The notes below the pieces were generated by a model. That model saw nothing but the letters and a program-made list of their open reading frames with translations. It had not been told where the DNA came from and did no database searches. From contig NZ_CBTY010000006.1 of assembly GCF_000723185.1 (NCBI RefSeq), positions 1-64,000 on the forward strand: a stretch of 64,000 nucleotides of DNA, read 5' to 3'. This DNA is from Candidatus Nitrosotenuis uzonensis (GTDB taxonomy: Archaea > Thermoproteota > Nitrososphaeria > Nitrososphaerales > Nitrosopumilaceae). Below, piece after piece: positions 43,620 through 52,253 of the stretch. Position 1 is the first letter of the stretch, and every line of letters begins with the position of its first letter. A program made the translations under genes and the position numbers.

Positions 43620-44495
43620 TCATGCGTGAGCAGGACTAACGTGTCTTCTGATGCCAGATAACATCATTCGTGATAGAGCTTTAAGATTATTCTCCAGTAT
43701 TATTTGGGCGCCACCAACTTTGGCATTAGTTTGGTTTTTGAACGCTTGACCGCCTACAAATATCGGAACGTGTGTCCTTTCCAAGATCTTTTTTACCAAT
43801 CTCTGACCAGGTTTTATGTTGTCTGGCAGTGTAATTGAGATAACCACAAGATCAGGCTTTGAGGATTCGACAAACCTTGCGATTGATTCGTGTGGCTCTG
43901 TCGGTGTCAGATTGTATACTTTGTGGCCCATACTGGCAAAGTTAGTTTCTAATATGTTAGCGCCAAGATTGTGTTCTTCGCCCTCAGGAACACAAATAAT
44001 GATCTTCTTTTTTCTCTGCACATGAGCGTATTTACTGTTTATCATCTTTACTAGCGTGTTTGCAATGTTACTTGCAACATGCTCGTCTGCTATTCCTATC
44101 TCGTTTCTTTCCCACATGTCTCCAATCTTGTACATGACTGGAGTAAGGATCTTCTCAAAAAAGCTCATCATTCCAGATGTTTTAGAATAGCTATCATAGA
44201 TCTGCTTTGTGGCATCAAAATCCCCTTTTATGAGGTGACGATATAACTGAACCCTTAGTTTTGCTAACATGTTCTCCCTTTCTGCTATTTGTGTATTATC
44301 AATAGAAGACAGGTAAGCGATTATTTTCACATTGTTCCTATAGTCTTGTGGCAGATCATCCTTTGTTACCTCTGATGCCTTTCCCAAGTATTTGATTGTC
44401 TCCTGCCTTGCTGTATTCTTTTTTGGATCCCAGACACTTTTTACAAGATACAAATATTTCTCACCTTTTACTGTTTTAGCTCTTAGGTAAACCAT
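43620..44495 (-). CDS. CarH-like B12-binding photoreceptor/regulator with an unusual N-terminus
   Basis: 291 residues. Residues about 75-150 form the four-helix B12 cap with W128-x9-E138-H139, the signature of AdoCbl photoreceptors (CarH/LitR) where light breaks the Co-C bond. Residues about 160-285 form the B12-binding Rossmann fold with E173-x-H175-x2-G178 (lower-ligand His) and 'LVVISITLPDN'. The N-terminus lacks the MerR-type helix-turn-helix of CarH. Instead residues 1-45 ('VYLRAKTVKGEKYLYLVKSVWDPKKN...TIKYLGK') look like the N-terminal part of IS1634-type transposases, possibly a new DNA-binding module. A leaderless promoter is likely (AT-rich box about 25 bp upstream), with an operator arm at 44543 just beyond it. 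Confidence 0.85.
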   Translation of the reverse strand: MVYLRAKTVKGEKYLYLVKSVWDPKKNTARQETIKYLGKASEVTKDDLPQDYRNNVKIIAYLSSIDNTQIAERENMLAKLRVQLYRHLIKGDFDATKQIYDSYSKTSGMMSFFEKILTPVMYKIGDMWERNEIGIADEHVASNIANTLVKMINSKYAHVQRKKKIIICVPEGEEHNLGANILETNFASMGHKVYNLTPTEPHESIARFVESSKPDLVVISITLPDNIKPGQRLVKKILERTHVPIFVGGQAFKNQTNAKVGGAQIILENNLKALSRMMLSGIRRHVSPAHA

Positions 44496-44542
44496 GAACG
44501 TGTTCCATATGTCAAATTAATAAATAATGTTAAAGATTCATT

Positions 44543-44552
44543 CTAGTGCTAA
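44543..44552. promoter_or_regulatory. Operator arm CTAGTGCTAA upstream of the CarH-like gene
   Basis: Identical to the left arm at 40927. It lies 48 bp before the start codon of the CarH-like gene, just beyond its TATA-like box. Its inverted partner is at 44598-44607. Confidence 0.65.
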
Positions 44553-44597
44553 AATTTTAAATTACATTCGTAAAAGCCTTAACAAAACAGTATGCAA

Positions 44598-44626
44598 TTA
44601 GCACTAGTAGTTAATTTTACTACTAG
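44598..44626. promoter_or_regulatory. Operator arm TTAGCACTAG plus overlapping CTAGTAG/CTACTAG inverted repeat
   Basis: TTAGCACTAG (44598-44607) is followed by CTAGTAG (44604-44610), nine bases, then CTACTAG (44620-44626), immediately before an AT-rich TATA region (44628-44640) of the plus-strand genes. Confidence 0.6.
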
Positions 44627-44698
44627 CTTAAATAATATAATTTGAAAGAACATACATGAAGCAGCAAATAAAAATACAAAGCATACAAGTGCAGCCCC

Positions 44699-44911
44699 AT
44701 GGTGATTCTCACGGATAAATTTCTAGTTGGAATAGGTTCTTGTCTTGTGGCGTTGGGAGTTGCCTTTTTACTTGCTACGCCATACATGTTAGATACACGC
44801 GATCCATTTGTGTTAGGTGGATTTTTTTGGTCTATTGTAGGTGGAACTACTATTGGATTTGGTTGGCATGCCGGAGACAAAAAGACAAAACAGCTTAATA
44901 CCATGCGTTAA
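44699..44911 (+). CDS. Small membrane protein (70 aa)
   Basis: Two hydrophobic segments ('FLVGIGSCLVALGVAFLLATPYML' and 'FVLGGFFWSIVGGTTIGFGWHAG') joined by a short loop, with a basic C-terminus. It begins about 60 bp after the TATA region that follows the operator. A 20-residue frame (ATG 44656) precedes it and is probably not a gene. Gap of 4 bp to the SDR gene, so a bicistronic unit is likely. Confidence 0.6.
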   Translation: MVILTDKFLVGIGSCLVALGVAFLLATPYMLDTRDPFVLGGFFWSIVGGTTIGFGWHAGDKKTKQLNTMR

Positions 44912-44915
44912 ACCC

Positions 44916-46286
44916 ATGCAAGCAAATACTGTTTCTTGCCAAGAGAAACCCTATAGCATATTGATTACAGGTGCTACTGGCTTTATTGGTTCTCGCCTTG
45001 TTGTTTCATTTACAAACAAGGGCTATTCTGTAAAGGCCTTATCAAGAAAAGATATGGCTGATCGTCAGAGCGTTCGATTTGTAAAAGCTGATATGTTCAA
45101 CATGGAGCAACTGGAAGCAGCACTAAATGAAGTAGATGTAGCGTACTATCTAGTCCATTCCATGGAAGGAGATAAGAAGAACTGGAAAGAATTTGCATCA
45201 AGGGAGCGAATTCAAGCACAGAACTTTCTCAAGGCCGCAACAACGGCCGGAGTTAAGAGAATAATATATCTTGGAGGTTTGGCAGATGAGGAATTAGATC
45301 TCTCACCTCATATGAAAAGTAGACACGATGTTGGAAAGATACTCTCTTCTGGAAGCATACCTGTCACACAATTACGTGCCTCATTGATAATAGGTGCAGG
45401 CGGAGGGTCTTATGCAATGCTAAGATATCTTGTAGAACGGCTAAGAATAATGGTTTGTCCAAGATGGGTAAAATCAATGGCGCAGCCTATAGCATTAGAT
45501 GATGTGATTGATTATTTGATTGAGTGTATAGAAAAACCAGAAACTACTGGAAGAACATTTGACATAGGTGGTCCAGAACGACTAACTTATGAACAGCTTA
45601 TGCGAATCTATTCTGCATATCTGAACAAAAATCTCTTTGTTATACATATACCATTTCTTACTACACGGCTTTCCTCGTATTGGGTCGATCTAATAACTCC
45701 CGTAAAGGCTTCACTTGCAAGGCCTCTGATTGACAGCCTTGTACACGACACAGTTGTCAGAGACGATTCCATAACAAAAATCATTCATCTCAAACTTCGT
45801 TCAGTAAGGGAAGCAATAGATCTGGCAACAATGGAAATTAACAAAAATCCGCCTCCTGAAGAGATCAAAGAAAGCAAGACTGGTTTTAAAACAAACCAGC
45901 GCCTCTTACTTGCATCTCTTTTTGTAATGTCCTTTATAGGTACAACTTATTATTGGCTAGACGACCGACAAGAAGTATACCAACTCGGTTGGATTTTGGC
46001 TTCAGCATTGTGGCTTGTCACAATCGGATTCTCAATTCTATTTGTTAAAAATAAGACAAGACTTGGATACCTTGTTGCAGGAATACTCTCATGGGCCACT
46101 CTAGCATTCTGGCTATTTGACAACTATTACGTCGTATTCCAAGATTCTATAATAGCAAGACAGCCAAACTTTGAGATGACTGTGAGGAACTTTGTCGGAG
46201 TTATAGTCGCATGCACTTCAATACTTGCATCTCATAACGTCTTTCATAAAATACACTCATATCAGTATCGAGGTGTGCCTGTCTAG
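44916..46286 (+). CDS. Atypical SDR / NAD(P)-dependent epimerase with C-terminal membrane segments
   Basis: 456 residues from ATG 44916. NAD(P)-binding 'SILITGATGFIGSRLVVSF' (about 13-35), 'VDVAYYLVHSM' and 'GVKRIIYLGGLADEE', typical of NDUFA9-like atypical SDRs. The C-terminal 130 residues contain about four transmembrane helices ('LLLASLFVMSFIGTTYYW', 'LGWILASALWLVTIGFSILF'). SDRs of this type are frequent in CarH/LitR-controlled clusters (family knowledge). Substrate unknown. The frame opens earlier (44841) but overlaps the upstream gene. Confidence 0.82.
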   Translation: MQANTVSCQEKPYSILITGATGFIGSRLVVSFTNKGYSVKALSRKDMADRQSVRFVKADMFNMEQLEAALNEVDVAYYLVHSMEGDKKNWKEFASRERIQAQNFLKAATTAGVKRIIYLGGLADEELDLSPHMKSRHDVGKILSSGSIPVTQLRASLIIGAGGGSYAMLRYLVERLRIMVCPRWVKSMAQPIALDDVIDYLIECIEKPETTGRTFDIGGPERLTYEQLMRIYSAYLNKNLFVIHIPFLTTRLSSYWVDLITPVKASLARPLIDSLVHDTVVRDDSITKIIHLKLRSVREAIDLATMEINKNPPPEEIKESKTGFKTNQRLLLASLFVMSFIGTTYYWLDDRQEVYQLGWILASALWLVTIGFSILFVKNKTRLGYLVAGILSWATLAFWLFDNYYVVFQDSIIARQPNFEMTVRNFVGVIVACTSILASHNVFHKIHSYQYRGVPV

Positions 46287-46326
46287 AAAACATTGTTTTT
46301 TACCTAGCTGCAAATTATACTATGTA

Positions 46327-47124
46327 ATGGATCACTACGAAGAGGCGGCAAACAACTTTTTAGAGCTATCAAGCCAGCAGAGGCTTCAAATAATATTCAG
46401 GCTTTTGGAAAAGAAGTCCAAAGTAACCTCGATGGCAAAGGAGCTTGATGCAACAGTACAAGAAGTACACAGAAATTTTGCTAGGCTCGAAGACGGCGGA
46501 TTTATAACAAAAGATCCGGATGGCTATTACGCACTTACCACATATGGCAAGACGATATGCTCTCAAATTCCCTCAATAATATTTCTCTCACAGAATAGAA
46601 AGTACTTTGAAGACCACAACTTTGGTGACATACCGCCCAAATTCATCATGAGAATAGGTCAGCTTGCAAACTCGACCCACATAAAGGGAGTTGCAAAGAT
46701 GATGGAGATATGGAAGTCAATATACAAAAATGCAAACGAGTACATCTACGAGATTCTTACAGAAATACCGCTTGATGTAATAGAGCCCAAAGTCAAAAGG
46801 ATAGAAAAAGGTGTAAAGTTCAACTACATTCTTTCCGAATCCACCGTGATCCCACAGGGAAGGAAAAAACTACTCCAAAAGCTGAATTTTGGCAAGCTAA
46901 TAGAAAAGGGGCTGGTTGAGAGACGGATGAGAAAAACGATCCAAGTGGTTGTGGTACTAAACGAAAAGGAAGCATGCGTTTCATTTCCAAACATAGAAGG
47001 CGAACCGGAAATAACAGAAATGTTCTACAGCGCGGACTCGATGTTCCACGAGTGGTGCCTTGACTACTTTAGATATTGCTGGTATGCGTCAGAAACATTT
47101 CAAGAAAACAAGCTGCGTGAATGA
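46327..47124 (+). CDS. Transcriptional regulator with wHTH and FilR1-like domain
   Basis: 265 residues from ATG 46327. N-terminal winged helix ('SSQQRLQIIFRLLEKKSKVTSMAKELDATVQEVHRNFARLEDGGFITKD') followed by a sensor domain of the type found in archaeal FilR1/methanogenesis regulators ('EIPLDVIEPKVKRIEKGVKFNYILSE', '...FSADSMFHEWCLDYFRYCW' at the end). It is a soluble one-component regulator with an unknown ligand. The frame is open upstream to 46225 within the SDR gene, but the 46327 start fits the family. Tandem with the SDR gene. Confidence 0.85.
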   Translation: MDHYEEAANNFLELSSQQRLQIIFRLLEKKSKVTSMAKELDATVQEVHRNFARLEDGGFITKDPDGYYALTTYGKTICSQIPSIIFLSQNRKYFEDHNFGDIPPKFIMRIGQLANSTHIKGVAKMMEIWKSIYKNANEYIYEILTEIPLDVIEPKVKRIEKGVKFNYILSESTVIPQGRKKLLQKLNFGKLIEKGLVERRMRKTIQVVVVLNEKEACVSFPNIEGEPEITEMFYSADSMFHEWCLDYFRYCWYASETFQENKLRE

Positions 47125-47298
47125 CTGTATTTTGTTGAATCGTGGTCGTTGGAGCACCGGCAGGAACGCTCCAGTCCACAATGTTGCCTGAGATTTTTGC
47201 ATATTAAAGACGCGCGTAGGAATTATCAGTGCCATCTAAAATAAGGCATGCCGCACTGTGGTGCACATTCTCATATAATTCAGAGTGTAATGTATGGT

Positions 47299-47559
47299 AT
47301 GTCAACAATCCAAATCCAAAGGGAATGGCAGCCTGAGCCAACAAAAAGTCTGGTTCGAAATTATCCAGTACAAGAAGGTACAAAATTTCATGTAAGACAG
47401 CAAGAGTGCATCGTCTGCTCGATACCAAAAGTGCCATACGTATTTGGCCAAGAAAAAATCCCACTTGTTATGGCATGCCCAAAGTGCGGACACAAGTCGT
47501 GGGCTCAAACAGCTCAAAATTGGCAGAAGGCAAAATTGGCAGAAGTATGCGTAAGATAG
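47299..47559 (+). CDS. Hypothetical zinc-binding protein (86 aa)
   Basis: I chose the MSTIQIQREWQ start at 47299; an ATG at 47248 would add 17 residues. It contains CIVC...CPKCGHKSW, a zinc-ribbon pair 30 residues apart, and a basic C-terminus. No known family. The 174 bases before it hold a GGAGC...GCTCC hairpin-capable repeat (about 47154-47175) and no gene. Confidence 0.5.
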   Translation: MSTIQIQREWQPEPTKSLVRNYPVQEGTKFHVRQQECIVCSIPKVPYVFGQEKIPLVMACPKCGHKSWAQTAQNWQKAKLAEVCVR

Positions 47560-47763
47560 TATCGATTGGAGATCGCTGAACAAAATAGACTGATCAGGTT
47601 GTACCAACATGTTTCAGAAAGTAATGAATCAGTTGATGATTTCCAACCTCCATGTATTTGATACTTTATCTAATATGATGCATATGGCAGATGTTGTATT
47701 CTCTATAGATCACAGAAAACTATTGTCGCCGCTTTTATCTCTAAATCATGGATTTGATAAAAT

Positions 47764-48174
47764 ATGCTAATGTCTGTAAGTTTGGAACGCACGCAAGAGA
47801 TATCGTTTTTGTGCAAAAATCTCCTCTCAATCGAAAAAATAATCTGTGCTTCGGTTGTAAATAATAGGGGAAAAATTATAGAGTCTGAATTTAAAAACAA
47901 TATACTAAATCTGTCTGATACTGAGCTGGAAATGCTGTATATGCAAAGAGCATTACAGACGTCCATGATAAAAGAACTCGATTGTAAATTAGGCAAATGG
48001 AGCTACACAATAACGGATCGTGACTTTATTGTAGAGATAATTATCCCATTTGATGATGGAATGATCTTCATTGCGGCTGAATCTGGCATAAAAATCCACA
48101 ATTTAATTCCGCAAATTCATGAAATTATAGATGCCAGTATTGATATTGAAACTAAAGAGAGCGTTTCCTGCTAG
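47764..48174 (+). CDS. Roadblock/longin-like hypothetical protein (136 aa)
   Basis: Alpha/beta protein with a profile-like core ('IICASVVNNRGKIIESEF', 'EIIIPFDDGMIFIAAE') resembling roadblock/LC7-like proteins common in Nitrososphaerota. Probably a small scaffold or sensor; function unknown. TATA-like 'GATAAAATATG' is just upstream (47756-47766). The 204 bases before it and the 255 bases after it (48175-48429) show no gene on either strand. Confidence 0.55.
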   Translation: MLMSVSLERTQEISFLCKNLLSIEKIICASVVNNRGKIIESEFKNNILNLSDTELEMLYMQRALQTSMIKELDCKLGKWSYTITDRDFIVEIIIPFDDGMIFIAAESGIKIHNLIPQIHEIIDASIDIETKESVSC

Positions 48175-48429
48175 ATAAAATTTTTAGTTATGGCGTATCA
48201 AATTCGCTTGTATCAAGTGATAAAATCTAGATAGGGCTGACTGCATTTTTGAGAATAAATTGATACGTTGCTCATCATGTGATACTACCATTGATTTTAG
48301 ATAGTGGATTTTATAATAAAAAATTGCCCTGATGAATTACAGTTGTTACAATGTATATCATAAGTCATATAGACTTCAAATGCAGTGAAATCAGATGTGA
48401 TCAGCTCTTACTATGTGTGCTGAATTGAG

Positions 48430-49197
48430 TTAAAGCTTGAAGCTTCTATATTCCTGAACAAATTTCTGATAGAGTACGGATCGCAGGTCGTATTCACTCT
48501 TGACCAACATATCTACTTTGTATTTTCTTGGAAGTTTGTGCAAAAAATCCACAGTTATATCTATATCATGTATTGCGCCTAGTGAGTCTTGAACTTGTTT
48601 TAGGTGATTTACAAAGTCAGATGACGTAGAATCATCTACAAGTTCAAGCAGATATCTTAGCTTCTTACAATTCTTGCGCAGCTCATGTAATTCTGATACA
48701 TTTTTCTCATTTTCTACCGCTTTGGGGATCAACATATGGATCCTCTCTACCAACCTGTATGTGACTTTGTTGAATCTCCTCTCTAATTTTTCACTAGAAA
48801 TATCTTTTACTGTCAATCTCGGAAATCTCATTGAACTTGCATGTTCAGCTCTTCTTCGCGCCAAGATCATCTTTTTCTTCTTTTTACTTTCAATTAGCTC
48901 CAATATTGTACTATTGGAGGATATTCTCTTTGATATTACATCAAAATCTCTTATCTGACTATTGGTTTTGAAAAGTTCTTTATACGCAACAACAAAATCT
49001 CTTATCTTTGGCTTTTCTCGAAGTTTTTTAGGCATTATTCTCCAGGCAGATTCTAGTCTTCTAATCGAAGTTCTTACATCGTGCACATTCTCTTCGTTTG
49101 TCGTATCTAGATACTGTGTTAACTTTTCTTGCACTTTCTGTACTATGCGTTGCAATGTTGTAAAATATTGCTCAGATTCTAATTGTCGCATTTTCAT
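48430..49197 (-). CDS. CHAD domain protein (polyphosphate-binding)
   Basis: 255 residues of conserved histidine-containing helices: 'ENVHDVRTSIRRLESAWRIMP', 'VSELHELRKNCKKLRYLLELV' and 'SLGAIHDIDITVDFLHKL', the CHAD pattern with basic residues along the groove that bind inorganic polyphosphate. Its start overlaps the upstream kinase stop by 4 bp. It is the last gene of the kinase-kinase-CHAD operon near ppx, so a role in polyphosphate storage is well supported by context. Confidence 0.9.
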   Translation of the reverse strand: MKMRQLESEQYFTTLQRIVQKVQEKLTQYLDTTNEENVHDVRTSIRRLESAWRIMPKKLREKPKIRDFVVAYKELFKTNSQIRDFDVISKRISSNSTILELIESKKKKKMILARRRAEHASSMRFPRLTVKDISSEKLERRFNKVTYRLVERIHMLIPKAVENEKNVSELHELRKNCKKLRYLLELVDDSTSSDFVNHLKQVQDSLGAIHDIDITVDFLHKLPRKYKVDMLVKSEYDLRSVLYQKFVQEYRSFKL

Positions 49198-49904
49198 CGC
49201 TTTGTTCTCAGAAATGTATCTACTCTCTTTTTCAGATCTGCGTTTATCTCTTCTGCAGTGTGATCCCCCTCTATTGGAACAAGGCCATACGTTTTCTGCA
49301 TAGTCTGGAATTCCTTAGCTATTTTTTGTTGATATATGATAAACGATTCAAACATATCATCAGATAGGCCCATATCAGAGCCAGATTCATAGTAGTCAAG
49401 AGAGGAATTTTTTTCAAATACTCTGTGTACGAGAGTATATGGATCCACCTTCAAATAATATACAAGATCTGGAACAAGAGCAAAACCGTACAGGTCATGA
49501 GACCATTTCCTTGGAATGCCCCTAACGGTATTTCTTGCCATTAGAGTGTAAATGTATCTGTCTGCAAGAACAATATATCCTGCTTCAAGTGAAGGAATTA
49601 TCTTCTGTTCCAGCTGGTCTGCAAAATCAGCTGCATAAAACAACGCCAGAGTTTTCTTACCAAGGGCAGCATTCCGCTTTGCTTCTAGTATGCCTTCACC
49701 TACAAGCTCTGAGCGCTTAAGTCCTGTATTAATCACTGCATGACCATCTGCCTCAAGCTTTGCAGTTAGTAAAGAAATCTGTGTACTTCGGCCTGAGGAA
49801 TCAGGCCCTTCTATCACGATCAGCTTTCCCTTATGATTGATGTTCTCAAGATACGGTATTCCCTTTCCGTACCATCTTACGGTTTCATTATTTTTTTCTC
49901 GCAT
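49194..49904 (-). CDS. Thymidylate kinase-like P-loop protein with altered Walker A
   Basis: 236 residues of the dTMP kinase fold. Walker A reads GPDSSGRST, with Arg in place of the invariant Lys. The 'LADRYIYT' DRY motif and 'SLDYYESGSDMGLSDD' are present. It overlaps its upstream paralogue by 17 bp. Neighbours are CHAD and Ppx proteins. It may be a dTMP kinase paralogue or a polyphosphate-linked nucleotide kinase (PPK2 shares this fold); sequence alone does not decide. Confidence 0.75.
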   Translation of the reverse strand: MREKNNETVRWYGKGIPYLENINHKGKLIVIEGPDSSGRSTQISLLTAKLEADGHAVINTGLKRSELVGEGILEAKRNAALGKKTLALFYAADFADQLEQKIIPSLEAGYIVLADRYIYTLMARNTVRGIPRKWSHDLYGFALVPDLVYYLKVDPYTLVHRVFEKNSSLDYYESGSDMGLSDDMFESFIIYQQKIAKEFQTMQKTYGLVPIEGDHTAEEINADLKKRVDTFLRTKR

Positions 49905-50607
49905 TGTTCTTCAGCTCTATTGATTGCCTTGGCGCTCTTTTGGGCAATAGTGGGGCAACCTTCTCTCTCATCATGGTCTGTTGCTCCTCTATTCCTAACG
50001 TCGCATCTATCATGACGAACTTTTCAGATTCGGCTATGGATTCGTACTGGTCTATTATCCTAGATTGGAAAATTCTATAGCTGTCATAGGGATCCTTGCT
50101 CAAATTCAAATCCATCCCTGCTTCATAGTATTTCAGTTGAGGTCTTCCATTTAGTATCCTGTTTATCGCAACCTCTATGGGAGTTCTAAAGTAAAACGTA
50201 ATGTCGGGCTTTATCGCAAAACTGTATACCTTTCTTACCCATTCTTGACTGCAACCCCTTGTCACATCGCGCGCATATGCTGTGTAAATGTATCTATCAG
50301 CGAGTACAAAGTAACCGGCGCGAAGTAATGGTAGTATGTTTCTTTCATATCTGTCAGCAAAATCGGTTGCATGTAAGAGGCTGAATGTAGTAGGAGTCAG
50401 TTTTGCCTTTTTCTTTCCTTTTGATGTTATTTCCCTGACAAGCTCAGACGAGTTCCATTCAGTCAAAAACACATGATGGCCATTAAAGCGAAGCCATTTT
50501 TCTAGCAATCGTATCTGTGTGGACTTGCCAGACCCATCTATGCCTTCTACTACAATCAATTTTCCCGGAATTGGGAGACTCTTACCTTTTATTCGTAAAA
50601 CTGTCAT
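49888..50607 (-). CDS. tmk: Thymidylate kinase-like protein
   Basis: 239 residues with intact Walker A (VEGIDGSGKST), 'LADRYIYTAYARDV' (DRY) and 'YYEAGMDLNLSKDPYDSY'. Phosphorylates dTMP to dTDP if a true Tmk. It is paralogous over its length to the next gene downstream, with identical order of motifs, and begins an operon with it and the CHAD gene. A TATA-like TATAGATAA at about 50637-50650 lies 30 bp before the ATG, with TTATCTATA occurring twice. True Tmk versus a polyP-linked kinase is undecided. Confidence 0.8.
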   Translation of the reverse strand: MTVLRIKGKSLPIPGKLIVVEGIDGSGKSTQIRLLEKWLRFNGHHVFLTEWNSSELVREITSKGKKKAKLTPTTFSLLHATDFADRYERNILPLLRAGYFVLADRYIYTAYARDVTRGCSQEWVRKVYSFAIKPDITFYFRTPIEVAINRILNGRPQLKYYEAGMDLNLSKDPYDSYRIFQSRIIDQYESIAESEKFVMIDATLGIEEQQTMMREKVAPLLPKRAPRQSIELKNNARKK

Positions 50608-50670
50608 AGATTAGGATAACAACGATCTGTTAGAGGATTATCTATATCTTATCTATATGCTCTACGTAAT

Positions 50671-52191
50671 TTACAAACTTTGTACAGTCTGCGATGTAGA
50701 GTATTTGGAATTATGAATTATAGAATACGATATATCTATATCAAATGCGTCTGATATTTTCTCACATACGTCCTTAAACAGGATGTTAGGGAACGAGCTT
50801 GTTACGGGATAGATCTTCATACTAATTGCATTATCTAGCATTTTTGTTTTCATCCTAGTCTCAGATTTGCCAAGAACTTCAGAAAGCAGTATTAACGATG
50901 CTATCTTTTTTATTGATTTTTTGTCTGACTGCTGTAATATCGAATCAAATCTGTCAAATATTTTGTCAAGACGTTTTTTCTTCTTTGAGTAGATCGTGGA
51001 CAAAACAGAGACTAGCTGATCACGATGATCCAATTTGCTGTCCACATCCATTCCAAAGGAAAGGAAATTTGTGATGTTCTGTAACATATAGCTTCCTGAA
51101 ATATGTCTTAATGAATGTGCAAGTATGAGACGTTCTTGTTCAGTAATCATGTTAGACGAAATCAAAAATCTTACTATGTCCTCCATATGTTGTGGGATCA
51201 CATCCGATTCGTATGAATAACGAATAGAATTTTGTATGTGTTCTTGTTCTATTCTGCCCACAGAAAATTCCTTTGGATATTCTAAGGATAGTGATAACGT
51301 ACCCTCTCTTAGCCCCTGTGCGCTAACCACAATTTGTTCGAATTTGAGTTTATTCATAAGTGAGTCTATCACACAAGACCCAGCAGCTATCGTTTCGGCT
51401 CTGCCGTTGCTAATTGAGCTAATTTTGGTAATCTTTTCTGGTTTTAGGAGCGCAAATTTGGAGCTGATCAAGTGAACCGATTTTGCCGACAGTCTGTAAT
51501 TATGAATCTTGTTCAGAGGATAGTTTGTAATATCTTGGTGGTATTTTGCCATGGAGCGTAATGTCCCTCCGACTCCGACCAGAACACAATCGTTTGCAAG
51601 CTGCATGTCCTTTCTTGATGGAATCATATCCCATATGTGAGATTTCATCTTTGCAAGATTTTTCTCTGAGATGGCACCGGAACCGTCGGAAAATTCTTGC
51701 ATTAGCCTGAGTGTTCCAAGCGGGAGGGAGATTATTTTTTTTATCTTAAAACGATCCGAGGATACAAGCTCAAGACTGCCACCGCCTATATCAAAAAACA
51801 ATACTGAAGGTAATCGTAGGGCTCGGATTGCTCCGGCGTGAGAGTATAACGCCTCTTCCTCTTCTGATAGCACCCTGAATCTAAACCCAGTTTCAAAATG
51901 AACCTGCTTTAGGAAATCATCTCGGTTTGCCGCCTCCCGGACTGCACTGGTGGCAACTGGCAGTACGTGTTTTATTGACTGTACATTAATTATATCGCGA
52001 AACAGCTTGAGTGCGTCGATTGTGCGTCTAATGGGGATTTCTTTTAGATTTCCCGTTTCTGTAATCCCCTCTCCAAGCTTTACTGTAACTGCCTCGTGTT
52101 GGTATGCCTGATACGAATTATCTGGATTTACATTAAAGTTGACCAGCTTGACCGAATTTGATCCCAAATCGATTACTGATATTTTTTGCAT
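50671..52191 (-). CDS. ppx: Ppx/GppA family exopolyphosphatase
   Basis: 506 residues from ATG 52191. Actin-like ATPase fold with 'VIDLGSNSVKLVNF' (phosphate 1), 'VATSAVREAANRDDF', 'EEEEALYSHAGAIRAL', 'LFFDIGGGSLEL' (phosphate 2), and an HD-like C-terminal domain. It degrades polyphosphate from the ends or hydrolyses (p)ppGpp; polyP is likelier given CHAD and pst genes nearby. TATA-like sequence at about 52217 gives a leaderless transcript. Confidence 0.92.
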   Translation of the reverse strand: MQKISVIDLGSNSVKLVNFNVNPDNSYQAYQHEAVTVKLGEGITETGNLKEIPIRRTIDALKLFRDIINVQSIKHVLPVATSAVREAANRDDFLKQVHFETGFRFRVLSEEEEALYSHAGAIRALRLPSVLFFDIGGGSLELVSSDRFKIKKIISLPLGTLRLMQEFSDGSGAISEKNLAKMKSHIWDMIPSRKDMQLANDCVLVGVGGTLRSMAKYHQDITNYPLNKIHNYRLSAKSVHLISSKFALLKPEKITKISSISNGRAETIAAGSCVIDSLMNKLKFEQIVVSAQGLREGTLSLSLEYPKEFSVGRIEQEHIQNSIRYSYESDVIPQHMEDIVRFLISSNMITEQERLILAHSLRHISGSYMLQNITNFLSFGMDVDSKLDHRDQLVSVLSTIYSKKKKRLDKIFDRFDSILQQSDKKSIKKIASLILLSEVLGKSETRMKTKMLDNAISMKIYPVTSSFPNILFKDVCEKISDAFDIDISYSIIHNSKYSTSQTVQSL

Positions 52192-52253
52192 CTTGTAATA
52201 TGACACCTTTTCATTATTGGGTTCTTATGTGTGTAAACTGAACAAAAAGTGAC

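Noticed and set aside
44656-44718. 20-codon frame (ATG 44656) upstream of the small membrane gene
   Set aside because: It overlaps the start of the 70-aa frame and lacks coding features; it may be leader sequence at most.
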